NCBI GenBank assembly: GCA_035307765.1 | Contig: DATGHU010000005.1 | Span: 1-64,000, forward strand | DNA: 64,000 nt | Direction: 5' to 3' | Origin: a bacterium | GTDB taxonomy: Bacteria > Sysuimicrobiota > Sysuimicrobiia > Sysuimicrobiales > Segetimicrobiaceae | Shown: positions 26,130 to 34,700 of the stretch, in pieces | How the letters are laid out: every line of letters begins with the position of its first letter | How positions within the stretch are numbered: position 1 is the first letter of the stretch | Translations under genes and position numbers: made by a program | Notes under the pieces: generated by a model | What the model was told of the DNA's origin: nothing | The model's database searches: none | What the model saw: only the letters and a program-made list of their open reading frames with translations

Positions 26130-27176
26130 CGCTTTCGCCTTTCCCAACACCGTCTGCGCGACGTCCACCGCCCGCTCGATGTCGGATTGCGTGACGTCGA
26201 GGTGGGTGACCGCGCGGATCCGCGTGCGCCCCGTCGCGCCCACCCGCACCCCGCCGGCAAGGAGTCGGGTCGCCGCCTCCTGCGCGGTGATCCCGAGCCC
26301 GGCCACATCGAAGAACACGATATTGGTCTCGACGTGCGCGACGTCGATGCCGATCCCCGGAATCTCCGCCAGCCCGCGGGCCAGGATCTTTGCGTTGGTG
26401 TGGTCCACGGCGAGCCGTTCGACGTGGTGGTCGAGCGCGTACACCCCGGCCGCGGCGATGATGCCGGCCTGCCGCATGGCGCCGCCGAAGAGGTGCTTGA
26501 ACCGCCGCGCCTCCTTGATGAAGGCGCGATCCCCAGCCACCAGCGCACCGACGGGACAACCCAACCCTTTCGTCAGACAGAGCATCACCGAGTCGTAACC
26601 GCGGGTGTGTTCGGAGGCCGGGACGCCCGAGGCGGCGGCGGCGTTCAAGAGCCGCGCCCCGTCCATGTGCGTATGCAATCCGTGGCGGTGCGCGGTCTCG
26701 GCGACGGCCCGCAGCCGGTCGACCGGCCACACCGTCCCCCCGCCGTAGTTGCAGGTTTGCTCGACGCAGACCAGCCGGGTGCGCGCGTAGTGGGGGTTGT
26801 CGGCCTTGATCTGCTGCTCGACCTGGTCGGCGGTGAAGACCCCCCGCGCCCCGGCCACCGTGTGCAGCATCACCCCGGAGAGGAGCGCGGGCCCTCCCGC
26901 CTCGCTGGTGACGATGTGGGCGTGCTCTTCGAGGATCACCGCATCCCCAGGCTGGGTGTGCACCTTGACGGCGATCTCGTTGGCCATCGTCGCCGAAGGC
27001 AGGTAGAGTGCGCCCTCTTTGCCGAGGAGCGCGGCCGCGCGCTCCTGGAGCGCGTTGACGCTGGGATCTTCCTGGCGCTGTTCGTCCCCAACCGGGGCCT
27101 GGGCCATGAACGCCCGCATTCCGGCGGAGGGCCGTGTCGCGGTATCGCTGATCAGATCGATGATCGTGCTCACCAT
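26112..27176 (-). CDS. ltaE: Low-specificity L-threonine aldolase
   Basis: PLP enzyme that splits L-threonine or allo-threonine into glycine and acetaldehyde. The 354-residue protein begins with IDLISDTATRPSAGMRAFM, the usual start of the family (SDTxTxP). It has EEHAHI near 84 with the stacking His, MDGARLLNAA near 160 and the PLP lysine in LTKGLGCPVG near 191. The ATG at 27176 is preceded by AGGGGG. A longer start ten codons upstream lacks support. Its 3' end overlaps the shared terminator with fdxA. Confidence 0.9.
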   Translation of the reverse strand: MVSTIIDLISDTATRPSAGMRAFMAQAPVGDEQRQEDPSVNALQERAAALLGKEGALYLPSATMANEIAVKVHTQPGDAVILEEHAHIVTSEAGGPALLSGVMLHTVAGARGVFTADQVEQQIKADNPHYARTRLVCVEQTCNYGGGTVWPVDRLRAVAETAHRHGLHTHMDGARLLNAAAASGVPASEHTRGYDSVMLCLTKGLGCPVGALVAGDRAFIKEARRFKHLFGGAMRQAGIIAAAGVYALDHHVERLAVDHTNAKILARGLAEIPGIGIDVAHVETNIVFFDVAGLGITAQEAATRLLAGGVRVGATGRTRIRAVTHLDVTQSDIERAVDVAQTVLGKAKAGTPGG

Positions 27177-27236
27177 GTCCCCCTTTGCGGAATTGTGCCG
27201 TCTCACCCAACGGGTCGGGGTTGAGGGACGGTCAGG

Positions 27237-27728
27237 CTACGCCGGCGCGGACGTCATCGGCACCGCGGGCCACAGCATCGCCAGCAGCGCGGCCACGGCC
27301 TCGAGGAACTCCTGGTCCGCGGGCCCGAACGCGTCCAGCGTCCTGCCGTCGATGTCGATCTCCCCGATCACCCGCCCACCGGCGCGGATCGGCACAACGA
27401 TCTCGGACCGCGTGGAGGCGAAGCAGGCGAGGTACCGGGCGTCCGCGCGCACGTCCGGCACGATCTCCGTCCGGCCGGAGGCGGCGGCGGCCCCGCATAC
27501 CCCGGTGCCGATCGGAATGCGGGTATGCTCGGTCGCCTCCGGCCCCTTCCAGGGCCCCAGGACCAAATCCCGCCCTTCCACCCAGTAGATGCCCACCCAA
27601 TCGTAATGCGAGAACCGGTCGCTTAGGTATTCGACCACCCGGGCGGGGGCCTCTCGAGGCGTCTCCGCGATGATCTTCCCGATTTCGCACACAGCGTCGT
27701 AGTCCACGGCCTGAAGGACCACGGGCAT
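27237..27728 (-). CDS. GAF-domain protein, free methionine-(R)-sulfoxide reductase-like
   Basis: A 163-residue single GAF domain resembling E. coli fRMsr (YebR/MsrC). The core DWVGIYWVEGRDLVLGPWKG is followed by RIPIGTGVCG and RYLACFAS. Two of the three catalytic-relay cysteines are present (the GVCG and LACF positions). The first, which in YebR lies in IACVRIP, is replaced by His (TEHTRIP). The enzyme could work with the two-cysteine mechanism or act as a sensor. The start chosen is the ATG at 27728. A longer reading would overlap the promoter of the divergent SufR-like gene and is unlikely. Confidence 0.72.
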   Translation of the reverse strand: MPVVLQAVDYDAVCEIGKIIAETPREAPARVVEYLSDRFSHYDWVGIYWVEGRDLVLGPWKGPEATEHTRIPIGTGVCGAAAASGRTEIVPDVRADARYLACFASTRSEIVVPIRAGGRVIGEIDIDGRTLDAFGPADQEFLEAVAALLAMLWPAVPMTSAPA

Positions 27729-27872
27729 CCCTCGCACGGCAAATTGCGGTCGCTTTGATGTTTCTGCATGGGTGGCCGCCCCCCCCTCTTCTGCGAACAT
27801 ATGTTCGTTCGATTCTATCGCGACCCGCCCCACCACCGGCCCGAGCAGCGGGTCCCGGGGCGGCACGGGCTC

Positions 27873-27881
27873 TGATAAAAT
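27873..27881 (+). promoter_or_regulatory. Extended -10 promoter of the SufR-like regulator
   Basis: TGATAAAAT (TGn plus TAAAAT) stands 20 bases before the ATG at 27901. The expected start of transcription is near 27888, leaving a leader of about 13 bases. Confidence 0.45.
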
Positions 27882-27900
27882 AATGGGCGAGGGCGACCCG

Positions 27901-28536
27901 ATGACAACCACCCGTCAGGAAATCCTCTCGCTGATCAAACACAAGGGGCCGATGACGGTCCACGAACTCAGCCTCAACCTGCGGATCACCCCGATGGGGG
28001 TGCGCCAGCACCTCGCGATCCTGGAGCGCGACGGGTTCGTCCGGTCGAACGGGATCCGCCGGGGCCAGGGCCGTCCCAGCCGCCTCTACGCGATCAGCCC
28101 CCAGGGCGACAATCTGTTTCCGCGGACCTACGAGCAGCTCGCCCAGATGCTGCTCGACGACCTGCGCACGGTCAAAGGGGAAACGACGATCGACGAAGTG
28201 TTCGAGCACCGGCGAAAGCGGCTCGTCGAGCAGTATCGTGCCAGGATGGCGGGGCGGGAGTTTCGGGACAAGGTCGCGCTCCTGGCCAAGGCGCGGGACG
28301 AGGACGGGTATCTGGCCGAACACGCACAGCTCGACCGCGATCGATTCATCCTCATCGAGCACAACTGCCCGATCCGGGCGGTGGCGGAGGCCCACCAGCA
28401 AACCTGCCGCTGCGAGATGGCGCTGTTTCAAGAAGTCCTCGGCGCCGACGTGGTCCGCACCGACCACATCCTCGGCGGCGCCCCGCACTGCCGGTACGTC
28501 ATCACCCGCCCCCCCGACGCCGGCTCGAAACCGTAG
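27901..28536 (+). CDS. SufR-like winged-helix regulator with Fe-S ligand cysteines
   Basis: A 211-residue transcription factor. The N-terminal winged helix (residues 1-68) reads TTRQEILSLIKHKGPMTVHE then LRITPMGVRQHLAIL, typical of the ArsR/SufR group. The C-terminal domain has C156, C169 (spacing x12), C171 and C197 in the block HNCPIRAVAE to GAPHCRYVI. SufR uses such cysteines to bind a [4Fe-4S] cluster and represses suf operons when replete. The usual CRWE is CRCE here, adding a cysteine. No suf genes are in the window, so its targets are unknown. It diverges from the GAF protein gene and lies upstream of an MBL hydrolase. Confidence 0.75.
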   Translation: MTTTRQEILSLIKHKGPMTVHELSLNLRITPMGVRQHLAILERDGFVRSNGIRRGQGRPSRLYAISPQGDNLFPRTYEQLAQMLLDDLRTVKGETTIDEVFEHRRKRLVEQYRARMAGREFRDKVALLAKARDEDGYLAEHAQLDRDRFILIEHNCPIRAVAEAHQQTCRCEMALFQEVLGADVVRTDHILGGAPHCRYVITRPPDAGSKP

Positions 28537-28619
28537 CCGCGCGGGGCCACCGCGCAGGATTTCCCGCATCCGGCAGCGGATCATTTTCCCATCCCCACCA
28601 CCACTGAGGAGGGCAACCA

Positions 28620-29303
28620 ATGGCGACGCTCACCTACTATGGGCATTCCACCTGGGGGCTCGAGACGCGGGGGGTCGCCATCCTGATCGACCCCTTCTTT
28701 ACGGGCAACCCCCTGACCACGGTCAAGCCCGCGGACCTGCCGGCCAACTTCATCATCCTCACCCACGCCCACGGGGACCACTATGGGGATACGGTGGAGA
28801 TCGCCAAGCGCACGGGCGCCACGCTGATCTCGAACTTCGAGATCGTCAACTACTGCCAGAAGCAGGGGGTGGCGAACGCGCACCCGCTCCACCTGGGAGG
28901 TGGCCACACCTTCCCGTTCGGCCGGGTGAAACTCACCGTCGCGCACCACGGGTCGTCGTTCCCGGACGGGAGCTATGGGGGCAATCCGGCCGGGGTCGTG
29001 CTCGAACTCGAGGGAAAGCGCCTCTATAACGCGGGGGACACCGCGCTCTTCTCCGACATGTCGCTGATCGCGCAAGGGGGCCTCGACTTGGCAATCCTGC
29101 CGATCGGAGACAATTTCACGATGGGGCCGGAGGATGGGGCGGCCGCGGCGAAGCTGCTGCGCGCCCGCACGGTCATCCCGGAGCACTACAACACCTGGCC
29201 GGTGATCGAGCAGGACCCGGAAGCCTTCAAGCGGCGGGTCGAGGACGCGACCGATTCCAAGGTCGTGGTGCTGAAGTCCGGGGAAACGTTCAAGATCGCG
29301 TAG
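28620..29303 (+). CDS. MBL-fold metal-dependent hydrolase (UPF0173 family)
   Basis: A 227-residue metallo-beta-lactamase-fold protein of the UPF0173/YtkL group. Metal ligands are seen in YGHST (residue 8), THAHGDHYGD (49-58), AHHGSS near 111 and NAGDTALF near 140, ending with a histidine in IPEHYNTWP near 184. These proteins hydrolyse phosphodiester, lactone or similar bonds, and no specific substrate is established. GAGGAGGG just upstream gives a good ribosome site. The next gene starts eight bases after its stop. Confidence 0.87.
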   Translation: MATLTYYGHSTWGLETRGVAILIDPFFTGNPLTTVKPADLPANFIILTHAHGDHYGDTVEIAKRTGATLISNFEIVNYCQKQGVANAHPLHLGGGHTFPFGRVKLTVAHHGSSFPDGSYGGNPAGVVLELEGKRLYNAGDTALFSDMSLIAQGGLDLAILPIGDNFTMGPEDGAAAAKLLRARTVIPEHYNTWPVIEQDPEAFKRRVEDATDSKVVVLKSGETFKIA

Positions 29304-29311
29304 GCCCCGGC

Positions 29312-30271
29312 GTGCCGACCGATGTGACCACCCTCGACGAGATCCAAAGCGCCGGTCGGGTCATCGCCGGCCGCCTCCATCGCACGCCGCTCGTTCGCTC
29401 CACCGCCCTGGGGCGGCAGACCGACACCCGGCTGTTCCTGAAGGCGGAGGTGTTCCAGAAGACCGGGTCGTTCAAACCGAGGGGCGTCCTCAACAAACTC
29501 GCCACCCTTACCCCCGGCGAGAAACGGCAGGGACTGATCACCATCTCCGCCGGCAACCACGGCCAGGCGGTGGCCTACGCCGCCGCGCTGGAAGGCCTCA
29601 CCTGCGTCGTCGTCATGCCGGCCTACGCCAGCCCGGCGAAGGTTGCGGCCTGCCGCGGGTACGGGGCGGAGGTGATCGTCGGCGGGGACGTCCATCAGGC
29701 GTTCGCCAAGGTCGGTGAGCTGCAGAAAGCGCGCGGGCTGACCCTGGTGCATCCGTACGACGATCGGCACGTGATCGCCGGGCAGGGCACGATGGGGTTG
29801 GAGATCCTCGAGGACCTGCCGGAGGCGGAGGTCGTGGTCGTCCCGATCGGCGGCGGGGGGCTCATCTCGGGAATCGCCGCGGCGGTCAAGCTGACCCGCC
29901 CGACCATCCGGGTCATCGGCGTGGAGCCGCAGGGCGCGCCGACCCTCCGCCGGGCCCTGGACCACGGCGCTCCGGTCCGACTGGACTCCGTCGACACGAT
30001 CGCCGACGGGTTGACCGGTCCAATCGCCGGCGAGCTTACGCTTGAGGCGGTTCAGCGGTTCGTCGACGACGTGCTCCTGGTATCGGACGAGGAGATCGCC
30101 GCGGCGATGTGGCTGATCCTTGAGCGCACCAAGCTCCTCGCCGAGCCGGCCGGCGCCGCCGCCACTGCCGCGCTCCTCTCCGGCCGGCTGTCCCTCCCCT
30201 CCCGGGCTACGGTCGTCGCGGTGCTCAGCGGCGGGAACGTGGACCGCGCCCGATTGAAAGCGCTGCTCTAA
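29312..30271 (+). CDS. Threonine/serine dehydratase (PLP fold II)
   Basis: A 319-residue PLP enzyme that deaminates threonine to 2-oxobutyrate or serine to pyruvate. The PLP lysine is in KTGSFKPRG near residue 55. The carboxylate loop is SAGNHGQAVA near 80, the phosphate-cradle glycines VPIGGGGLISG near 175, and a SGGNV motif closes the fold. It lacks the C-terminal ACT regulatory domains of biosynthetic IlvA, so it resembles the catabolic TdcB or serine racemase group. The GTG at 29312 starts eight bases after the MBL gene stop, one operon. Confidence 0.9.
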   Translation: MPTDVTTLDEIQSAGRVIAGRLHRTPLVRSTALGRQTDTRLFLKAEVFQKTGSFKPRGVLNKLATLTPGEKRQGLITISAGNHGQAVAYAAALEGLTCVVVMPAYASPAKVAACRGYGAEVIVGGDVHQAFAKVGELQKARGLTLVHPYDDRHVIAGQGTMGLEILEDLPEAEVVVVPIGGGGLISGIAAAVKLTRPTIRVIGVEPQGAPTLRRALDHGAPVRLDSVDTIADGLTGPIAGELTLEAVQRFVDDVLLVSDEEIAAAMWLILERTKLLAEPAGAAATAALLSGRLSLPSRATVVAVLSGGNVDRARLKALL

Positions 30272-30307
30272 GGGGCCTCCCCCGCGGCCGCCGGGACGGG
30301 GCGGCGA

Positions 30308-30940
30308 TCACCGAAACGGCAGGACGAGGAACACCAGAAGATCCCATACAACGTGGGAGACCACCAGCGGCGCGATGCGGCCGATGCGAAGGTAGAGGAA
30401 CCCCCAAAATCCGCCGGCGACCAGCGCCGCCACGATCAGCATTGGGTTTGCGGCGGCGAGGTGAACCCCCCCGTAGATGGCCGTCGCCGCCGCCCACCCC
30501 AGCCGGGGCCCAAACCGCGCCACCAGTCCCCACTGCACCACGCCCCGCCAGAAGAGCTCCTCTCCCGGTCCGATCACGAGGAGCAGCAGGACCGCGATCA
30601 CCCAGGCGGGCGCCTGCGATCGCAGCAGGTAGACGCTGGTGATCTCCTGAGGGGCGAGCGGCAGAACGCGGCCCACAACGGCGCGCCCAAGCGCAAAGAT
30701 CCCGTAGAGCACCGCCGCCGACGCCGCCCCCGTGGCGAGATCACTGATCCGGATCCCCTCTTCGATGGGAAACGCGCCCCGGATGCGGAGCGCGAGGAGC
30801 CCGAGTCCGCCCACCCCGGCGGCCATCAGCGCCCAGAAGTTGCCCGGCCGCCACGCGAAGATCACGATCCAGACGAGCGCAGCCGCCGGGATCGCCCACG
30901 CGATCGCCCCGGACGTGTCAGGGCGACGAGCCGTGGCCAC
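30308..30940 (-). CDS. CPBP-family intramembrane metalloprotease
   Basis: A 210-residue polytopic membrane protein of the CAAX-protease/bacteriocin-processing (Abi, CPBP) family. Motif 1 is EELFWRG near residue 143, motif 2 GGVHLAAANP near 170 supplies a histidine, and motif 3 SHVVWDLLVF near 197 the last His/Asp. About six membrane segments are visible. The start chosen is the GTG at 30940. Longer in-frame starts would cross the HemQ promoter on the other strand. Such proteins process prenylated or leaderless peptides or act in immunity, and the substrate is unknown. Confidence 0.78.
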   Translation of the reverse strand: MATARRPDTSGAIAWAIPAAALVWIVIFAWRPGNFWALMAAGVGGLGLLALRIRGAFPIEEGIRISDLATGAASAAVLYGIFALGRAVVGRVLPLAPQEITSVYLLRSQAPAWVIAVLLLLVIGPGEELFWRGVVQWGLVARFGPRLGWAAATAIYGGVHLAAANPMLIVAALVAGGFWGFLYLRIGRIAPLVVSHVVWDLLVFLVLPFR

Positions 30941-31013
30941 GAAGGTGCCTCCGCGTCCGCGCACCGGCAGAGACCGCCGGGTGCGCGGGGTGTCGATCCA
31001 GCGACCCGAGAGA

Positions 31014-31022
31014 TGATACAAT
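31014..31022 (+). promoter_or_regulatory. Extended -10 promoter of hemQ
   Basis: TGATACAAT (TG at 31014-31015, TACAAT at 31017-31022) lies so close to the gene that the expected transcription start, about 31029, is the A of the ATG. No ribosome site is present, which points to a leaderless mRNA. Confidence 0.65.
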
Positions 31023-31028
31023 GGTGTC

Positions 31029-31721
31029 ATGAAGGGCGGGCACGGGAGCGCCACGCAGGATTTTGTGCACTACGCCTTCTACAAGTGCCGGCCGGAGTGG
31101 CGGCTGCTGCCGGATGGCCAGAAAGAAGCCGGCGCCGCGGAGTTCCTCGGCGCCGTCGACCGCTTCAGGGACACGATGATGATGGAGACCTACTCCACGC
31201 TCGGGCTCAGGACCGATGCCGACTTTCTCATCTGGAAGGTGTGTGAGGAACTCCCGCCGCTGCTCGACATGGCCGACGCCCTCAACCGGACCGGCCTCGG
31301 CCGATTCCTCGACCTGCGGCACTCGCTCCTCGCCCTGACCAGGCGATCGGTGTATACGCGGGAGGAACCCCTCGAGGGGTCCTTCAAGGTGGACCCGGGC
31401 GAGGGCACCTACTTGTTCGTCTACCCTTTCGTGAAGACCCGCGAGTGGTTCGCGCTGCCCCTCGACACCCGCCGGCGAATGATGGGGGAACACATTCGGA
31501 TCGGTCACGAGTACCCGGACGTACAGCTGCACACCGCGTACTCCTTCGGCCTTGATGATCAAGAGTTCGTTGTCTCGTTCCTCACGGACCATCCGAAGCG
31601 CTTTCAGGAGCTGGTGATGAAGCTGCGGGAGACCGAGGCCAGCCGGTACACGCTGCGGGACACTCCGATCTTCACGTGCGTCAAACGCCCGCTCCCGGAG
31701 ATCATCCGGTCGCTCGGATAA
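31029..31721 (+). CDS. hemQ: Coproheme decarboxylase HemQ/ChdC (chlorite-dismutase family)
   Basis: Likely catalyses the last step of the coproporphyrin-dependent heme pathway, decarboxylating coproheme with peroxide to heme b. The 230 residues follow HemQ closely: Y132 in VYPFVK corresponds to the catalytic Tyr147 of Listeria HemQ. H155 in MMGEHIRIGH corresponds to the proximal heme ligand H174. The following FGLDDQEF and FQELVMKLRETEASRY blocks are also conserved. The distal glutamine (Q187 in Listeria) is His168 here. Chlorite dismutase proper is less likely because it needs a distal Arg in another context. No other heme gene is in the window. The mRNA appears leaderless. Confidence 0.85.
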   Translation: MKGGHGSATQDFVHYAFYKCRPEWRLLPDGQKEAGAAEFLGAVDRFRDTMMMETYSTLGLRTDADFLIWKVCEELPPLLDMADALNRTGLGRFLDLRHSLLALTRRSVYTREEPLEGSFKVDPGEGTYLFVYPFVKTREWFALPLDTRRRMMGEHIRIGHEYPDVQLHTAYSFGLDDQEFVVSFLTDHPKRFQELVMKLRETEASRYTLRDTPIFTCVKRPLPEIIRSLG

Positions 31722-31750
31722 CCGGGGCGCGGCGGAGGGCCGCGGACGGG

Positions 31751-32194
31751 TCAGCGCTCGTACCAGAGCGTCTGGGGACGGAGGTTCCTGGAGATCCCGA
31801 GCTGAGCGGCCATCATCGTCGTCCACGCCAGAAACCCATCGACCATCGTCAGCGCTTCGTCTTCGACCTCGTCGGGATCGAGATCGGACTGCTGGGCGTG
31901 CCCCAACAGGTCGCCGATCCCGTTGCAGAAGGTGCCGATGTCTTCGAGGAGTTCCGAGGCGACCCGCCGGGCCGACGTGCCGATCACCGGGGACTGCGCC
32001 CGAGAGGAGCGGGAGCGGAGGCGCGCACTTTGTGCGGCGGACCACTCCACAAGATCCTCCAACGCGTAGACCGCCTCGCCGGGACCGCGCTCCATCACCA
32101 GCGTGACGAACCCCTGACACCCCCGCCAGACCTGGCGGATAAGGCCGGCCAAGAACCGTTTCTCGTACGTCGTCAATCCTTTGGTCTGCTTCAC
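31751..32194 (-). CDS. Hypothetical protein
   Basis: A 147-residue soluble protein, mainly helical, starting at a GTG at 32194. Its sequence opens TKGLTTYEKRFLAGLIRQVW, and the C-terminal part has an acidic stretch DLDPDEVEDEALTMVDGFLA. No known motif, membrane segment or signal peptide was recognised. It converges with hemQ, with a 29-base gap, and diverges from the helicase gene. Codon-position GC bias and lack of stop codons support it as real. Function unknown. Confidence 0.6.
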   Translation of the reverse strand: MKQTKGLTTYEKRFLAGLIRQVWRGCQGFVTLVMERGPGEAVYALEDLVEWSAAQSARLRSRSSRAQSPVIGTSARRVASELLEDIGTFCNGIGDLLGHAQQSDLDPDEVEDEALTMVDGFLAWTTMMAAQLGISRNLRPQTLWYER

Positions 32195-32277
32195 GTCGAT
32201 CGCTCCACAGGCACTCCTCGCCTCGTGCCGGTCTGGTTCGACGGGGACGGAACGCCCTCCTCTGGAATGTGAGCGCG

Positions 32278-34629
32278 ATGCGACCGAAATCGACGCTGGC
32301 AGACCTGCTCCGCGGCGTGGGCGAGGCCCCCGCCGGTCCGTTCGCCCCCGCAGCGTTTCAGCTGGCCGCCCTGGCCGCGCTGGCGCGCGGAGATGTTCTG
32401 GTCTCCGCGCCCACGGGCAGCGGCAAGACCTGGATCGCTGAGCAGGAGATCGCTCGGTTCCTCGCGCGGGGGCGAGAGGCCGCCGACGGCGCGGTGCGCC
32501 CGGCCGGACGGATCTGGTACACGGCGCCGCTCAAGGCGCTCTCCAATCAGAAGTTTCGCCGACTCCAGGGGTTGTACGGGGCGGAGGCCGTCGGACTGCT
32601 CACGGGCGAACGTCGGGTCAACCCGCGCGCCCCGGTCCTCGTGGCGACCACCGAAATCCTCCGCAATGCCTGCTACGACCCCGCCGGAACCGCCCCGCCC
32701 CCCGAGGTGATCGTGCTCGATGAAGCGCATTACCTGGCCGATCTCGAGCGCGGCACGGCCTGGGAAGAGATCCTCCTCCTCGCCCCGCCACAGACGCGCC
32801 TGCTCCTCCTCTCCGCGACGATTCCGAATGCGCAGCAGCTCGCGGCATGGCTTGGGGAGGTTCGCGGGCACGTCCCGGAGGTGGTGACACTCGATGCCCG
32901 TCCGGTGCCGCTCCAGTTCCTCCTCGCCGACGGCGCCGGCCACCTGCTCCCCCCCGATTCGCACGCCGTGACCTCGCGCGGCCGCCACGGCCGATGGCTG
33001 CGGACGGCCGCGGAGGCACTCGATCACCGCCACCTCACCCCGGCGATCCTCTTCTTTCCCAGCCGCCGCGAATGCGACGAGGCGGCGCGTCTGCTGGGCG
33101 GTCAGCCGGCGCCGGACGAAGCGCGGCGCGTCCAGCGCCTGCAGCCCTGGCTCGATCAGGTGCCTCAGCTGGCCCAGCACCCGCTGCTTCCCGCACTCCG
33201 GCGCGGCGGGGTGGCCCCCCATCATGCTGGCCACCTCACGGGGTGGCGGATGTGCGTTGAAGACCTGCTCGAAGCCGGGCTGATCCGCTTCGTCTGCGCC
33301 ACCACGACCCTGGCCGCCGGCATGGACGTACCGGCCCGGACGGTGCTGCTGTCCACCCTGTACCGAAACGGGCCGGCGGGGCCGGAATCGCTCACCCCAA
33401 CGGAGTTCCATCAGATGACCGGACGGGCGGGACGGCGGGGGCGCGACGCTCTGGGTGTCGCGGTGATCGCGGTGGAAACCCCGTCCGAGGCGGACGACGG
33501 CCTCGCGCTGGCCGCCGCCGCCCCGGATCCCGTCGCCTCTGCGTTCACCCCTTCCGACGCCCAAGTGCTGAACCTGCTGATGCGAACCACGATGCGGGAG
33601 GCCGAAGCGCTGCTGCGGCGGTCGTTTGCCGCCTACGAGCGGCGGCCGCGGATCGAGGAACTGCGTCGGCGCCTCGCGGCGCTCCCCCCCGACCCGCTGA
33701 CGGACCGACCCTGCGCGGACCGGCTCGCCACGCGCGGACGGTTCGAACACCTGCTGCGGCGGCTGCGCCGGGCGCGCCGCAAGCGATCCGAAGCCGCCCC
33801 GGAGGTCGCGGAATTGGCGCGCGCGGTCGTGGCGATGCCCTGCACCGGCTGCCCGGTCGTGGAGCGGTGTCTCGCCACCCGGCGAGATCTGCACACCGTC
33901 GAGCGCAGGAGGCGCCGGCTTCAGGACGAGATAGCAGACCTCGAAGATCAGGAAGTTCGACTGTTCCAGCTGCGCGCCGGCGTCCTGCGCGACCTCGGCT
34001 ACCTCGACGCCGAACGACGCCTCACGGCGCAGGGGCGGGTGGCCGCGCGGATTCGCCACCCGCGGATGCTCGTGCTCGCCGAAGCGGTCCGCATGCGGAT
34101 CCTCCCGGCCGACCCGGCGGCGCTGGCGGCGGTCACCGGCGCGCTGGGCACCGAGCGTATCGGGCGGCCGCCGCTGAGACGCGGGATGCGCTTCGGGGAT
34201 CGCCGCGAGCCGCGCCACCGCGGAATGTACGCGCCGCGCGCCGCCGACCTTCGCGGCCCCGACTCCTCCTCGGGAGGTATCCCCCAGCAGGCCCGCCGCG
34301 CGATCATCGGCCTGCGGGGGATCATCGCGGCCCTCAATCAACGGCGGCGGGCCGTCGGCCTTCCCGAGGATGCGGTGGAACGAGAGTTTGCGCCGATCGG
34401 CGACGGCCCGGCCCCGGCGTTCCAGCGTGCCGCCGCCGTCGGGGCGTGGGCCGCGGGCCGCCCGTGGGAGGAGGTCATCTCCCGGCACGGTCCGTCGGAG
34501 GGCGACCTCCAGCGCCTGATCTGGCAGGCCGCGGAGATCCTCGCCCAACTCGAGGACCTCCCCCCCGGCCCGCTCCAGGACGCGGCGCGGGCGGCGCGGC
34601 AGAACATGCTGAGACCCCCGATCCTCTGA
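32278..34629 (+). CDS. Ski2/HelY-like DEAD/DEAH-box helicase
   Basis: A 783-residue superfamily 2 helicase. Motif I is SAPTGSGKTW near residue 45, motif II DEAH near 147, motif III SATIPN near 180. The helicase C domain ends with ATTTLAAGMDVPARTV near 340 and the motif VI arginines in HQMTGRAGRRGRD near 380. The C-terminal 350 residues resemble the DSHCT-like helical region of Ski2/Mtr4 and actinobacterial HelY, including a small cysteine cluster MPCTGCPVVERCL near 527 that may bind metal. Role in RNA turnover or DNA repair is possible. ATG 32278 is used; a GTG three codons upstream is an alternative. Confidence 0.82.
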   Translation: MRPKSTLADLLRGVGEAPAGPFAPAAFQLAALAALARGDVLVSAPTGSGKTWIAEQEIARFLARGREAADGAVRPAGRIWYTAPLKALSNQKFRRLQGLYGAEAVGLLTGERRVNPRAPVLVATTEILRNACYDPAGTAPPPEVIVLDEAHYLADLERGTAWEEILLLAPPQTRLLLLSATIPNAQQLAAWLGEVRGHVPEVVTLDARPVPLQFLLADGAGHLLPPDSHAVTSRGRHGRWLRTAAEALDHRHLTPAILFFPSRRECDEAARLLGGQPAPDEARRVQRLQPWLDQVPQLAQHPLLPALRRGGVAPHHAGHLTGWRMCVEDLLEAGLIRFVCATTTLAAGMDVPARTVLLSTLYRNGPAGPESLTPTEFHQMTGRAGRRGRDALGVAVIAVETPSEADDGLALAAAAPDPVASAFTPSDAQVLNLLMRTTMREAEALLRRSFAAYERRPRIEELRRRLAALPPDPLTDRPCADRLATRGRFEHLLRRLRRARRKRSEAAPEVAELARAVVAMPCTGCPVVERCLATRRDLHTVERRRRRLQDEIADLEDQEVRLFQLRAGVLRDLGYLDAERRLTAQGRVAARIRHPRMLVLAEAVRMRILPADPAALAAVTGALGTERIGRPPLRRGMRFGDRREPRHRGMYAPRAADLRGPDSSSGGIPQQARRAIIGLRGIIAALNQRRRAVGLPEDAVEREFAPIGDGPAPAFQRAAAVGAWAAGRPWEEVISRHGPSEGDLQRLIWQAAEILAQLEDLPPGPLQDAARAARQNMLRPPIL

Positions 34630-34700
34630 GCCACCCGGCGGGCAGGGAGCGCCCGGCGGACGAGGAAGTTCCCAGGCAGGCCCGGAAGGCCCACGCTCCC

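Noticed and set aside
33867-34700. N-terminal extension of the CoA-transferase reading frame into the helicase gene
   Set aside because: The extension is a shadow of the helicase 3' half. The family N terminus begins at the ATG at 34701.
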